From Psychromonas sp030397575 (GTDB lineage: Bacteria > Pseudomonadota > Gammaproteobacteria > Enterobacterales > Psychromonadaceae), in assembly GCF_046250175.1 (NCBI RefSeq), contig NZ_CP176468.1: DNA of 64,000 nucleotides; one strand, 5' to 3'. A model generated the notes under the pieces. That model ran no database searches. It was not told where the DNA came from and saw nothing but the letters and a program-made list of their open reading frames with translations. Positions 1 through 7,133 of the stretch are shown piece by piece (within the stretch, counting starts at the first letter, position 1; each line of letters opens with the position of its first letter). Both the position numbers and the translations under genes were made by a program.

Positions 1-1
1 C

Positions 2-109
2 GATTATAGTCCAAGTAGTGAAGTGCTTGCTTGTTATTCAAGTGCGCACTCAGAAGAAGACCATGTACACAGTGAAGCTTGTGCAGATAATGGATGTATT
101 AGTCACTAA
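2..109 (+). CDS. 3' end of an unidentified gene, His/Cys-rich tail
   Basis: An open frame enters from the left edge and stops at TAA 107-109, giving the last 35 residues of a protein. The tail is rich in His, Cys, Glu and Asp (it ends ACADNGCISH), which suggests metal binding, but no family can be named from this piece. It lies on the same strand as the cysteine-rich CWC gene 66 bases downstream. The frame is supported only by being open and ending cleanly. Confidence 0.5.
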   Translation, partial: DYSPSSEVLACYSSAHSEEDHVHSEACADNGCISH

Positions 110-120
110 CTTCTTTAATC

Positions 121-151
121 ACAACACGTTTCTGCTATTGAGGCGTGTTGT
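121..151 (+). terminator. Possible hairpin terminator after the first gene
   Basis: ACAACACG at 121-128 is the reverse complement of CGTGTTGT at 144-151, with a 15-base loop. It sits 11 bases after a stop codon. The following T-run is weak (TCTTT), so termination is only a possibility. Confidence 0.35.
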
Positions 152-175
152 CTTTCAACAAAATGAACTGTTTAA

Positions 176-418
176 ATGAATGAACTAACATGCCCACTTT
201 GCTTACAAGAAAATAACTGTGATGTGACGGCTAAACAAGGCTGTTGGTGTAACAAGGTTCAGATTCCAGAAGCTCTACTTGATTTAGTTGATGCACAAGC
301 TAAAAACAAGCATTGTATTTGCAATGTATGTATTAGTCGTTATATTGATAATCCAAATGATTTTTGTAAAAAGCCACTCCCCAATAAAGCAGATTTATCC
401 TACCCTGTTACTGATTAG
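176..418 (+). CDS. Cysteine-rich CWC family protein
   Basis: An 80-residue protein with about nine cysteines arranged as CPLC near the N-terminus, a CWC triplet around residue 23 and CICNVC around residues 47-52. This matches the small 'cysteine-rich CWC' family (Cys_rich_CWC), presumed to bind zinc; its function is unknown. The ATG at 176 is preceded by an AT-rich stretch with no strong Shine-Dalgarno sequence. The 3' end overlaps the end of the convergent ankyrin gene by 11 bases. Family assignment rests on the cysteine pattern and length. Confidence 0.75.
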   Translation: MNELTCPLCLQENNCDVTAKQGCWCNKVQIPEALLDLVDAQAKNKHCICNVCISRYIDNPNDFCKKPLPNKADLSYPVTD

Positions 419-995
419 CCTGCTCGATACTTACTGCTGAATTACCGCTGTTATCTTTTAAGCGAATATCCGCGCCACGTTCGACTAATAATGCACGTAG
501 TTCTTCTCGGCCGAATAATGTGGCAAACATTACTGCGGTTTGACCTGCTTTATTTTGCTGGTTTTCATCGCACTCTTTTGACATTAATGTTTTAGCGATG
601 CTAAGTTCGCCTCTAAATACAGCGGCCATTAATGCTGTATTACCTTTATTGTCTTGTATACATACATTTGCACCATTTTCGATTAAATTATTTACTATGT
701 TTTTTTGCCCATTATAAGTGGCAATCATTAAAGCGGTATAACCTTTATTGTTTTTAATATCTACTGGTAAACCAGCGTTTAAAAATTCTGTAATAATTTC
801 ATTATCACCCGTACGTGCAGCTGCATAATAATAAGGCATTAATTCTTTATAAGCGGTGCTTTCATTTATTTCACTTGCCTGAACAAAAGTAATTGTAGAC
901 ATAGCGGTTAATAAAAAAAGAGGAAAGATAGTAGCAAACACCCAATTTGTCTTCGATCTTCTATGATTCGAAATTACTGACTTAATAGTAAACAT
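408..995 (-). CDS. Secreted ankyrin-repeat protein (AnkB-like), partner of catalase
   Basis: 195 residues. A basic N-terminus is followed by a hydrophobic stretch (about residues 18-36, IFPLFLLTAMS...) that reads as a signal peptide or membrane anchor. About four ankyrin repeats cover residues 58-190, seen as G.TALM.A...G......L...GA blocks (GYTALMIATYNG, GNTALMAAVFRG, GQTAVMFATLFG). A good Shine-Dalgarno (GAGGAAAG) lies just before the ATG at 995. It lies 74 bases downstream of the catalase gene on the same strand, so co-transcription is likely. In Pseudomonas and other proteobacteria an ankyrin gene of this type sits next to a periplasmic catalase and supports its activity (AnkB of P. aeruginosa). 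That role is inferred here from gene order. Confidence 0.85.
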   Translation of the reverse strand: MFTIKSVISNHRRSKTNWVFATIFPLFLLTAMSTITFVQASEINESTAYKELMPYYYAAARTGDNEIITEFLNAGLPVDIKNNKGYTALMIATYNGQKNIVNNLIENGANVCIQDNKGNTALMAAVFRGELSIAKTLMSKECDENQQNKAGQTAVMFATLFGREELRALLVERGADIRLKDNSGNSAVSIEQANQ

Positions 996-1069
996 ATCTT
1001 TCCTCTTTTAACCTGGTTATAAAGGGTAGAAGTATTTTATTGATATTCACCTACCCATTTTTTACTGAT

Positions 1070-2584
1070 TTATAGTGTTGCAGCGATTGCTTTTACTTTA
1101 TCAAGATCACCGTTAACAGCCTCAGTTAAACGTGTTCCATATTCAGTATCTGCTTTGTAAAAGTGACTTAACATCTTGTGTTGGATCTGTTTGTTTTTAA
1201 CAGCACTCAAATCACCCGATAAGTTACGTATCAAATTATGACGCTCTTGATCCGTAAATGAACGATAAAGTTCACCAGCTTGTGCAAAGTCCAATGTTTT
1301 ATAAATCGCTTTTTGTTGTACATTGCCCACAAGCTTTGGTGTGCTATGGCGCGCTTTGACATCTTCAGAAACACCTTCATAGTTAGGTTGGTAGTTTATA
1401 TCTGATTGCGTATTACCGACATTACCTACGCCACCTTGGTTGTAGTTTACAACAGGTACAATTGGACGGTTAATCGGTAACTGTTGATGATTAGCACCTA
1501 ATCGATATAACTGTGTATCTGCGTATGAAAAAATACGGCCTTGTAATAAACGGTCTTCAGAAGGTTCAATACCTGGAATTAAGTTTGCAGGCGCCATCGC
1601 AACTTGTTCTGTTTCTTGAAAAAAGTTGTCTGGTATACGATTTAAGGTCATCGTACCTACCTTAGTTTCTTTTATATTTTCCCAGGTTTTTGTTGCATCT
1701 AATGGGTTGTAGTCAAATTTATTTAAATCTGCTGGGTTTAGGGTTTTAATATATAAATCCCATTTCGGAAAATTACCTTCAGCAATATTAGTATAAAGAT
1801 CACGTGTCATATGCTGAGTATCAGTCGATTGCACCTCTTTTACTTGATCAGCATCTAAATTATTAATTCCTTGATGGCTTTTCCAATGGAATTTTACATA
1901 TTTAACATCACCCTCATCATTGATCATCTTATAAGCATGAACGCCAAACCCATCCATTTCACGGTAACTTGCTGGTGTGCCGTTATCACTAAACACACGA
2001 GTTAACATGTTGGTCGATCCCGGCTCATGAGAGAAGAAGTCAAAGAAGCGGTTAGGATCTTGGATATTAGTAACAGGAGAAGGTTTAAGTGAGTGAACCA
2101 TATCAGGGAACTTAATTGCATCTCGAATAAAGAAGACTGGTATATTAATACCGACTAAATCCCAGTTTCCTTCATCACTGTAGAACTTAGTTGCAAAACC
2201 TCTTGGGTCACGTAATGTTTCAGGGCTGCCAAGAGGGTGAATAACCGAAGAAAAACGCACAAATACGGCAGTTTCTTTACCTTTACTTTCAAAGGGAGCA
2301 GCAGTAGTGACATCACTATAATCAGTCGACGCAACAAATACGCCGTGTGCGCCTGTGCCACGTGCATGTACCACACGCTCAGGTATACGTTCGCGTGCAA
2401 AACGTTGTAATTTTTGAATCAAATGAACATCTTCTAATAAAACACTACCATTAGCGCCAGCTGTTAATGAGTTTTGATTATCTCCAATTGCAGCTCCATT
2501 ATCCTTTGTCATTACTTCTGCATTGACATTAAAAATGGTAGCTAACCCGAAAACAGGCACTAATAAGTTAAATTTATGTTTCAT
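1070..2584 (-). CDS. katB: Periplasmic monofunctional haem catalase
   Basis: Breaks down hydrogen peroxide to water and oxygen. I start it at ATG 2584 (504 residues), ten codons inside the longest frame, because AAGGAAA precedes this ATG. The N-terminus MKHKFNLLVPVFGLATIFNV plus NA is then a clean signal peptide, so export to the periplasm is likely. Clade features: distal His73 in RVVHARGTGAHG, the RDPRGFATKFY segment, NIPVFFIRDA, and the proximal-Tyr motif RIFSYADTQLYRLG near residue 350. Length is normal for a small-subunit catalase. It is followed by the ankyrin gene, the arrangement known for katB-ankB in pseudomonads. The symbol is by analogy; katA would be an equally fair label. Confidence 0.92.
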   Translation of the reverse strand: MKHKFNLLVPVFGLATIFNVNAEVMTKDNGAAIGDNQNSLTAGANGSVLLEDVHLIQKLQRFARERIPERVVHARGTGAHGVFVASTDYSDVTTAAPFESKGKETAVFVRFSSVIHPLGSPETLRDPRGFATKFYSDEGNWDLVGINIPVFFIRDAIKFPDMVHSLKPSPVTNIQDPNRFFDFFSHEPGSTNMLTRVFSDNGTPASYREMDGFGVHAYKMINDEGDVKYVKFHWKSHQGINNLDADQVKEVQSTDTQHMTRDLYTNIAEGNFPKWDLYIKTLNPADLNKFDYNPLDATKTWENIKETKVGTMTLNRIPDNFFQETEQVAMAPANLIPGIEPSEDRLLQGRIFSYADTQLYRLGANHQQLPINRPIVPVVNYNQGGVGNVGNTQSDINYQPNYEGVSEDVKARHSTPKLVGNVQQKAIYKTLDFAQAGELYRSFTDQERHNLIRNLSGDLSAVKNKQIQHKMLSHFYKADTEYGTRLTEAVNGDLDKVKAIAATL

Positions 2585-2945
2585 ATTTATTTCCTTTAAA
2601 CATTTTTGTAACAAGTGGCTGGATATTAAGGATATTTTGATTGAAAATATAAACGTTTGTGCGAATACAATTGATAGGTTTTGGCGACTATTTGTTTATT
2701 TATCATAAGTTTTACTTATTGTTTATTTTGCTAGATAGTTAAGCATAGAAAATATGAAGATAAATCCTACCGCCTATGGATTCACTTAAAGTGGCCAGTT
2801 TTAACAATAAAAACAGTTAGTTATTTTCAAGGTTAAAATAAAGCGAGGAGGTAGTTGCTCCACTTCTTATTGATAGAGAGGGAAAATTGATAGTACTTTG
2901 TCCGATCGAAGTCGCAATTTTTATGTGATTTTAAATTAGTTGCGC

Positions 2946-2951
2946 TATAAT
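2946..2951 (+). promoter_or_regulatory. -10 element ahead of the DnaJ-like gene
   Basis: A perfect TATAAT at 2946-2951 lies 52 bases before the start codon of the DnaJ-type gene. No good -35 hexamer is seen at 16-18 bases; ATGTGA at 2923-2928 is the best spaced candidate. No sigma-32 consensus was recognised. Confidence 0.45.
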
Positions 2952-3003
2952 TCGCCCGCTTTGATGTGCATTATGTTATTACCATGGAATTATCGAGAAA
3001 AGA

Positions 3004-3876
3004 ATGTCAAAACGTGATTGTTATGAAGTATTAGGTGTTACTAAAACAACATCTGATAAAGAGATAAAAAAAGCTTACAAAAAACTGGCAATGAAGTATC
3101 ACCCAGATAGAAATCCTGATAACCCAGTCGCACAAGAAAAATTCCGTGAAGTGAAAGATGCTTATGAGATTTTAAGTGATCCTGAAAAACGCGAACAATA
3201 CGACGACTTTGGTCACAGTGCTTTTGAAAATGGCCAGGCTCGTGGACGCGGAGGCTTCGGTCAGGGAGGTTTTGGTCAAGGCGGTGACTTTAATGATATG
3301 TTTGGTGATATGTTCGGACAGCGTCATCAACAACGCCAAGAACCGCGTCGACCTCAACCAAAAAACGGGTCTGATATCATTCTAAAAGCGCAATTAACAT
3401 TAGAAGAATGTGTAGAAGGTTGCACTAAAGAAGTTCGTTTGCCAAACACAACCAACCCACTGGGGGTGACCATCCCTGCTGGTATTAATCAAGGTCAACG
3501 AGTGCGCGTTGCTGGTCAAGGTAACCCAGGTACTTTAGGTGCGCCTCGTGGAGATCTGTTTGTTGAAATTGAATTATTAGAGCATGAGTTCTTTGTTCGT
3601 AAAGGCAATGACCTATACTGTGATTTAGAAACAAACTTCCCAACGGCAGCCATTGGCGGTACGGCTAAAGCATCGACATTTACGGGACACATTAATTTAA
3701 AAATTCCTGCTGGCACACAAGCTGGTCGTAAATTCCGAATTAAAGGCCGTGGTGTTAAAGCTATGAATAGTAATGCAGTAGGCGATTTAATTTACACCGT
3801 TGTGATCCCAACTCCGACAGAATTAACAGAACAGCAACACAAGTTATTAACTGAGTTAGCTGAATCGATGGCTTAA
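3004..3876 (+). CDS. DnaJ-class co-chaperone without zinc finger (CbpA/DnaJ-like)
   Basis: 290 residues. The J domain spans residues 1-70 with the HPD motif (KYHPDRNPD) that stimulates DnaK ATPase. A Gly/Phe-rich linker at about 78-105 holds repeated GGFGQGG, then two C-terminal substrate-binding beta domains (about 118-280). There are no CxxCxGxG repeats, so this is a class B (type II) J protein, as CbpA is. Its first residues (MSKRDCYEVLGV) and the DMFGDMFG motif in the linker resemble true DnaJ more than E. coli CbpA. No cbpM gene follows; the next gene is a VanZ-like protein 18 bases on. The start is preceded by a purine-rich GAGAAAAGA. Confidence 0.85.
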   Translation: MSKRDCYEVLGVTKTTSDKEIKKAYKKLAMKYHPDRNPDNPVAQEKFREVKDAYEILSDPEKREQYDDFGHSAFENGQARGRGGFGQGGFGQGGDFNDMFGDMFGQRHQQRQEPRRPQPKNGSDIILKAQLTLEECVEGCTKEVRLPNTTNPLGVTIPAGINQGQRVRVAGQGNPGTLGAPRGDLFVEIELLEHEFFVRKGNDLYCDLETNFPTAAIGGTAKASTFTGHINLKIPAGTQAGRKFRIKGRGVKAMNSNAVGDLIYTVVIPTPTELTEQQHKLLTELAESMA

Positions 3877-3894
3877 CTAGGCTGGACATTATTT

Positions 3895-4251
3895 ATGAGC
3901 TTACTATTACAGTTGATTAGAAATTATTGGGTACTTTTATCATTTATATTAGCCTCATTAATTACCTTTTTATCTCTCACTCCTATGGAGCAGTTACCCT
4001 CTGTCCCTGGTAGTGATAAAACGCACCATTTTATTGCTTATAGTGCTTTAGTTTTTCCATTAATGTTGAAAAAGCCTAATTACTGGATAGTTGTCGTTTT
4101 ATTGTTTACGTTGCTCAGTGGAGCCATCGAATTGATACAACCATACCAAAACCGATACGGTGAGTGGATGGATCTGTTTGCTAATATTGGTGGCTTAATC
4201 TGCGGTAGTGTTTTTGCTTATTTTGTTAACCGTGTTTGCCCAGCGGAATAA
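3895..4251 (+). CDS. VanZ-like family membrane protein
   Basis: 118 residues with about three to four hydrophobic helices (residues 8-28, 46-60, 64-82, 92-110). The pattern of a short loop with SDKTHHFIAYSALVF and a later IELIQPYQNRYGEWMDLFANIGG matches the VanZ-like family, small inner-membrane proteins of unknown function in gammaproteobacteria. It follows the J-protein gene by 18 bases and is probably co-transcribed. No link to glycopeptide resistance is implied. Confidence 0.75.
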   Translation: MSLLLQLIRNYWVLLSFILASLITFLSLTPMEQLPSVPGSDKTHHFIAYSALVFPLMLKKPNYWIVVVLLFTLLSGAIELIQPYQNRYGEWMDLFANIGGLICGSVFAYFVNRVCPAE

Positions 4252-4392
4252 ATTTATCACTCTATACTGAAGGATAACTCTATTTACTTAATAGTATTGC
4301 TATCACCAGTATTGTTAATGTAAACATGGTGTGATGAGCCATGTTAATAGGGCCATTCCAATTAAACTTAATATATTTTATAAAGGTCAATT

Positions 4393-5031
4393 TTGAATAA
4401 AAATCACTGTGTCGTTATTGCAATTGCAGGGGCTTCAGCCTCAGGGAAAAGTCTGATTGCACATACAATCTGTAATGAGCTTCGCCAAGAGTTAGGGACG
4501 GATCAAATAGGCATTATCTCTGAAGATGCTTATTATAAAGATCAATCACACATGCCAATGGAAGAGCGTGTACAAACCAATTACGATCACCCAAAAGCCT
4601 TTGACCATGAATTGTTAAGTCAGCACATTGAATCTTTACAAAATAACCAATCCGTTGAAATTCCAGTTTATAGTTATACTGAACATACTCGTACCGATGA
4701 AGTAATTAACTTATCACCTAAAAAAATCATTATCATTGAAGGTATTTTATTACTGACTGATTCAACGTTACGTACACAAATTGATGCAAGCATTTTTATT
4801 GATACCCCATTGGATATTTGTTTAATGCGTCGTTTAACGCGTGATATTATGGAGCGAGGAAGAACATTAGACTCTGTAATGGCACAGTACAAAAAAACAG
4901 TAAGACCTATGTTCCTGCAGTTCATTGAGCCATCTAAGCAGCATGCTGATATCATTATCCCTCGTGGTGGTAAAAATAGAATCGCCACAGATATCTTGAA
5001 AACACGTATTAAATACTTATTAAACAAGTAA
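4393..5031 (+). CDS. udk: Uridine kinase
   Basis: 212 residues. Phosphorylates uridine and cytidine in pyrimidine salvage. The Walker A motif GASASGKS is at residues 13-20. The family segments EDAYYKDQS, TNYDHPKAFDHELL and YSYTEHTRT follow, and the lid region has RRLTRDIMERGRT. Length matches E. coli Udk (213). The start is a TTG at 4393, with AAGG seven bases upstream; no in-frame ATG gives the expected N-terminus, so TTG is chosen. A strong terminator follows directly. Confidence 0.93.
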   Translation: MNKNHCVVIAIAGASASGKSLIAHTICNELRQELGTDQIGIISEDAYYKDQSHMPMEERVQTNYDHPKAFDHELLSQHIESLQNNQSVEIPVYSYTEHTRTDEVINLSPKKIIIIEGILLLTDSTLRTQIDASIFIDTPLDICLMRRLTRDIMERGRTLDSVMAQYKKTVRPMFLQFIEPSKQHADIIIPRGGKNRIATDILKTRIKYLLNK

Positions 5032-5055
5032 ATTTTTACGGTTATTAGTGCTCTT

Positions 5056-5080
5056 AAAACGCTTCGTTATGAAGCGTTTT
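5056..5080 (+). terminator. Rho-independent terminator of udk
   Basis: AAAACGCTTC (5056-5065) pairs with GAAGCGTTTT (5071-5080) around a 5-base loop, with T-rich sequence after the stem. It lies 25 bases past the udk stop and could work in both directions. Confidence 0.9.
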
Positions 5081-5103
5081 TTGTTTTACCTTTATTGATT
5101 ACG

Positions 5104-5185
5104 ATACATCTTTTAAGATTGCTAGCTTTAGTTGGCAAGCTCCCGTTGCCAGCGGAAGCCCTCTGCAATTTCTTTTTCAGTCTGC
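5104..5185 (+). repeat. Diverged copy of dispersed intergenic repeat (module B')
   Basis: Reads CATCTTTTAAG ... AGCGGAAG ... CTCTGCAATTTCTTTTTCAG then TCTGC. This lines up in order with the element at 30641-30735 (CACATCTTGTAAG ... AGCGGAAG ... TTCTGCGATTCCTTTTGTCAG then CCTGC) and with the reverse complement of 39894-39994. It is the most decayed copy seen in the window. Confidence 0.6.
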
Positions 5186-5480
5186 TTTTTTAACTTTTTC
5201 ATACTTTTTAATCTCAATAAATAATATAAATATCGCTTAAAAACTTATAATTGTATGTTAATTCGTCAATAAACCGATACAATATAATCTCTCAGCAGAT
5301 TAACACGCAAGTCACTGCTATTTAGTATATCGCGACGATATAACCCTATTCTATTGATTAATTTAGCTAATTTTAAAGGCTTGGTTACTTAATATTACAG
5401 GTGTAGGTGACTGAGAAGCTTATCTTTACTACTTAAGTCCCTCTTATTATCGTTCGCTCTATTTTTATAAAGGTGAACAG
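5186..5480. other. AT-rich intergenic region before the deaminase gene
   Basis: No convincing ORF or RNA fold was recognised. It contains a short palindrome ATATCGCGACGATAT near 5326-5340 and, at its end, the Shine-Dalgarno AAGGTGA of the next gene. I looked for a purine riboswitch core and did not find one. Confidence 0.3.
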
Positions 5481-6830
5481 ATGTCTACAACGTTATGGAT
5501 TAAAAAACCACTTTCAACTTTCACAGCTAATCAGCAGGATGCGAGTAATGGAGTAGTGATTAAAGATGGGATCATCATTGAGTTAGTGCCAAAAAATAGT
5601 GAGCCGATTCATGATATCGACCAATACTTTGATGCTAGCCAACACATTCTACTTCCCGGTTTAATCAACACTCATCACCATCTCTATCAAACATTGACCA
5701 GAGCATTTCCTGCGGCTCTAAACAAGCGTTTGTTCCCTTGGTTACAAGCCTTATATCCAGTTTGGGCCAAACTACAGCCAGCTATGTTACATGCGGCGAC
5801 AGAGTTAGGGTTATCTGAATTGTTATTATCAGGTTGTACAACCGTTGCTGATCATCATTACCTTTTTCCTGAGGCATTAACTGAAGCGATAGATATTCAA
5901 GTATCCGCAGCAACACTAATTGGAAATCGTGTGATGTTAACACGTGGCTCTATGAGCTTAGGTGAAGAGGATGGTGGATTACCACCACAATCAACAGTAC
6001 AAAGCGATGTTGCCATTTTGGATGATTGCCAACGTGTGATCACCCAGTTTCATCAACGCGGAGAGGGGGCTAAAGTACAATTAGCATTAGCCCCATGTTC
6101 ACCTTTTTCAGTAACTACTGACCTCATGATAGAGACGGCTAAACTAGCACGTCATAACCAAGTGCGGTTACACACACATTTAGCTGAAACAGAGGATGAA
6201 AACAATTTTTGTTTAAAAACGTTTGGGTTACGTCCACTTGATTATTTAGAGTCTGTAGGATGGTTATCATCGGATGTATGGCTTGCCCATGGTATCCATT
6301 TTAATGACCAAGAGATTAAACGACTGGGTGCAGCAAAAACTGGCATTGCACATTGCCCATCTTCTAATATGATCCTCGCTTCTGGTGTTTGCAGAACCAA
6401 GGAATTACAGGCAGCAGGTTCGCCAGTGGGGCTGGCCGTCGATGGTTCTGCCTCTAATGATGGTTCGAATATGATTCAAGAGGTGCGCCAAGCGCTGATG
6501 ATTAACCGTTTACTTTATCAAGCAGACGAAGTCTCACACCTTGATGCATTGTATTGGGCAACAAAAGGCTCTGCACAAGTCTTAGGTCGTGATGATATTG
6601 GCGAATTGGCTGTTGGAAAACAGGCTGATTTAGCTCTGTTTAAACTTGATGAATTACGCTTCTCTGGTGCCCATGACCCCTTAGCCGCGTTAATTTTATG
6701 CGGAGCACATAAAGCTGATTGTGTGATGATTGCTGGTGAATGGAAAATAAAGTCTGGATTACTCATTCATCATGAACTGGAAGATATGCAAGCGCGGCAT
6801 AGTCAAGCGGCTAAAAGTCTCGTGTTGTAA
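5481..6830 (+). CDS. Amidohydrolase, probable 8-oxoguanine deaminase
   Basis: 449 residues, the TRZ/ATZ branch of the amidohydrolase superfamily. Metal-site motifs: GLINTHHHLYQT (residues 57-68), a central RLHTHLAETEDEN, WLAHGIHF and, near the C-terminus, LAVDGSASNDGSNM, which supplies the catalytic Asp. The THHHLYQTLTRAFP and LGLSELLLSGCTTVADHHY segments are characteristic of the subgroup that includes 8-oxoguanine deaminase (Pa0142 type) and hydroxydechloroatrazine hydrolase-named genes. It probably deaminates an oxidised or substituted purine or triazine-like ring; 8-oxoguanine to urate is my best guess. It stands alone between two terminators. ATG at 5481 has AAGGTGA at a good distance. 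Confidence 0.8.
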   Translation: MSTTLWIKKPLSTFTANQQDASNGVVIKDGIIIELVPKNSEPIHDIDQYFDASQHILLPGLINTHHHLYQTLTRAFPAALNKRLFPWLQALYPVWAKLQPAMLHAATELGLSELLLSGCTTVADHHYLFPEALTEAIDIQVSAATLIGNRVMLTRGSMSLGEEDGGLPPQSTVQSDVAILDDCQRVITQFHQRGEGAKVQLALAPCSPFSVTTDLMIETAKLARHNQVRLHTHLAETEDENNFCLKTFGLRPLDYLESVGWLSSDVWLAHGIHFNDQEIKRLGAAKTGIAHCPSSNMILASGVCRTKELQAAGSPVGLAVDGSASNDGSNMIQEVRQALMINRLLYQADEVSHLDALYWATKGSAQVLGRDDIGELAVGKQADLALFKLDELRFSGAHDPLAALILCGAHKADCVMIAGEWKIKSGLLIHHELEDMQARHSQAAKSLVL

Positions 6831-6846
6831 AATTATAAAGGTTATC

Positions 6847-6880
6847 AAACAAGCCTTAAACAATTTATTAAGGCTTGTTT
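6847..6880 (+). terminator. Terminator after the deaminase gene
   Basis: AAACAAGCCTTAA (6847-6859) pairs perfectly with TTAAGGCTTGTTT (6868-6880), with an 8-base loop and a following TTT/TAG. The symmetric A/T flanks would also allow function on the other strand. Confidence 0.85.
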
Positions 6881-7088
6881 TAGGGTAAATAATGTATCAA
6901 ATCTCAACTGCATTAGTTTAATAAGTATAACTTAACCTGTTAATTTTTTTGTATTTATCAATCAAATTAAATAACAAAGCAATGTAGTTTAATCTTTTTG
7001 AAGTTAATATCAGCTAAGCTAAAACTCATCGATTAACTATAGTAAATAAACAGCTGAAAATTCCATAGGGATAATCCTTTTTGCAAGG

Positions 7089-7094
7089 TATAAT
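7089..7094 (+). promoter_or_regulatory. -10 element of rlmKL promoter
   Basis: A perfect TATAAT 40 bases upstream of the chosen start. The -35 region is weak (no hexamer close to TTGACA at 16-18 bases). Confidence 0.45.
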
Positions 7095-7133
7095 ACGCGC
7101 TATTTTTTATTCAACAATTGCATGAGAGCGTCT

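Noticed and set aside
2672..2760. OxyR-like ATAG/CTAT elements upstream of the catalase gene
   Set aside because: ATAG and CTAT occur near 2674-2693, but their spacing is 10 rather than 7 and no second half-site follows.
5186..5480. Purine riboswitch ahead of the purine deaminase gene
   Set aside because: The conserved core and paired arms of that riboswitch are not present.
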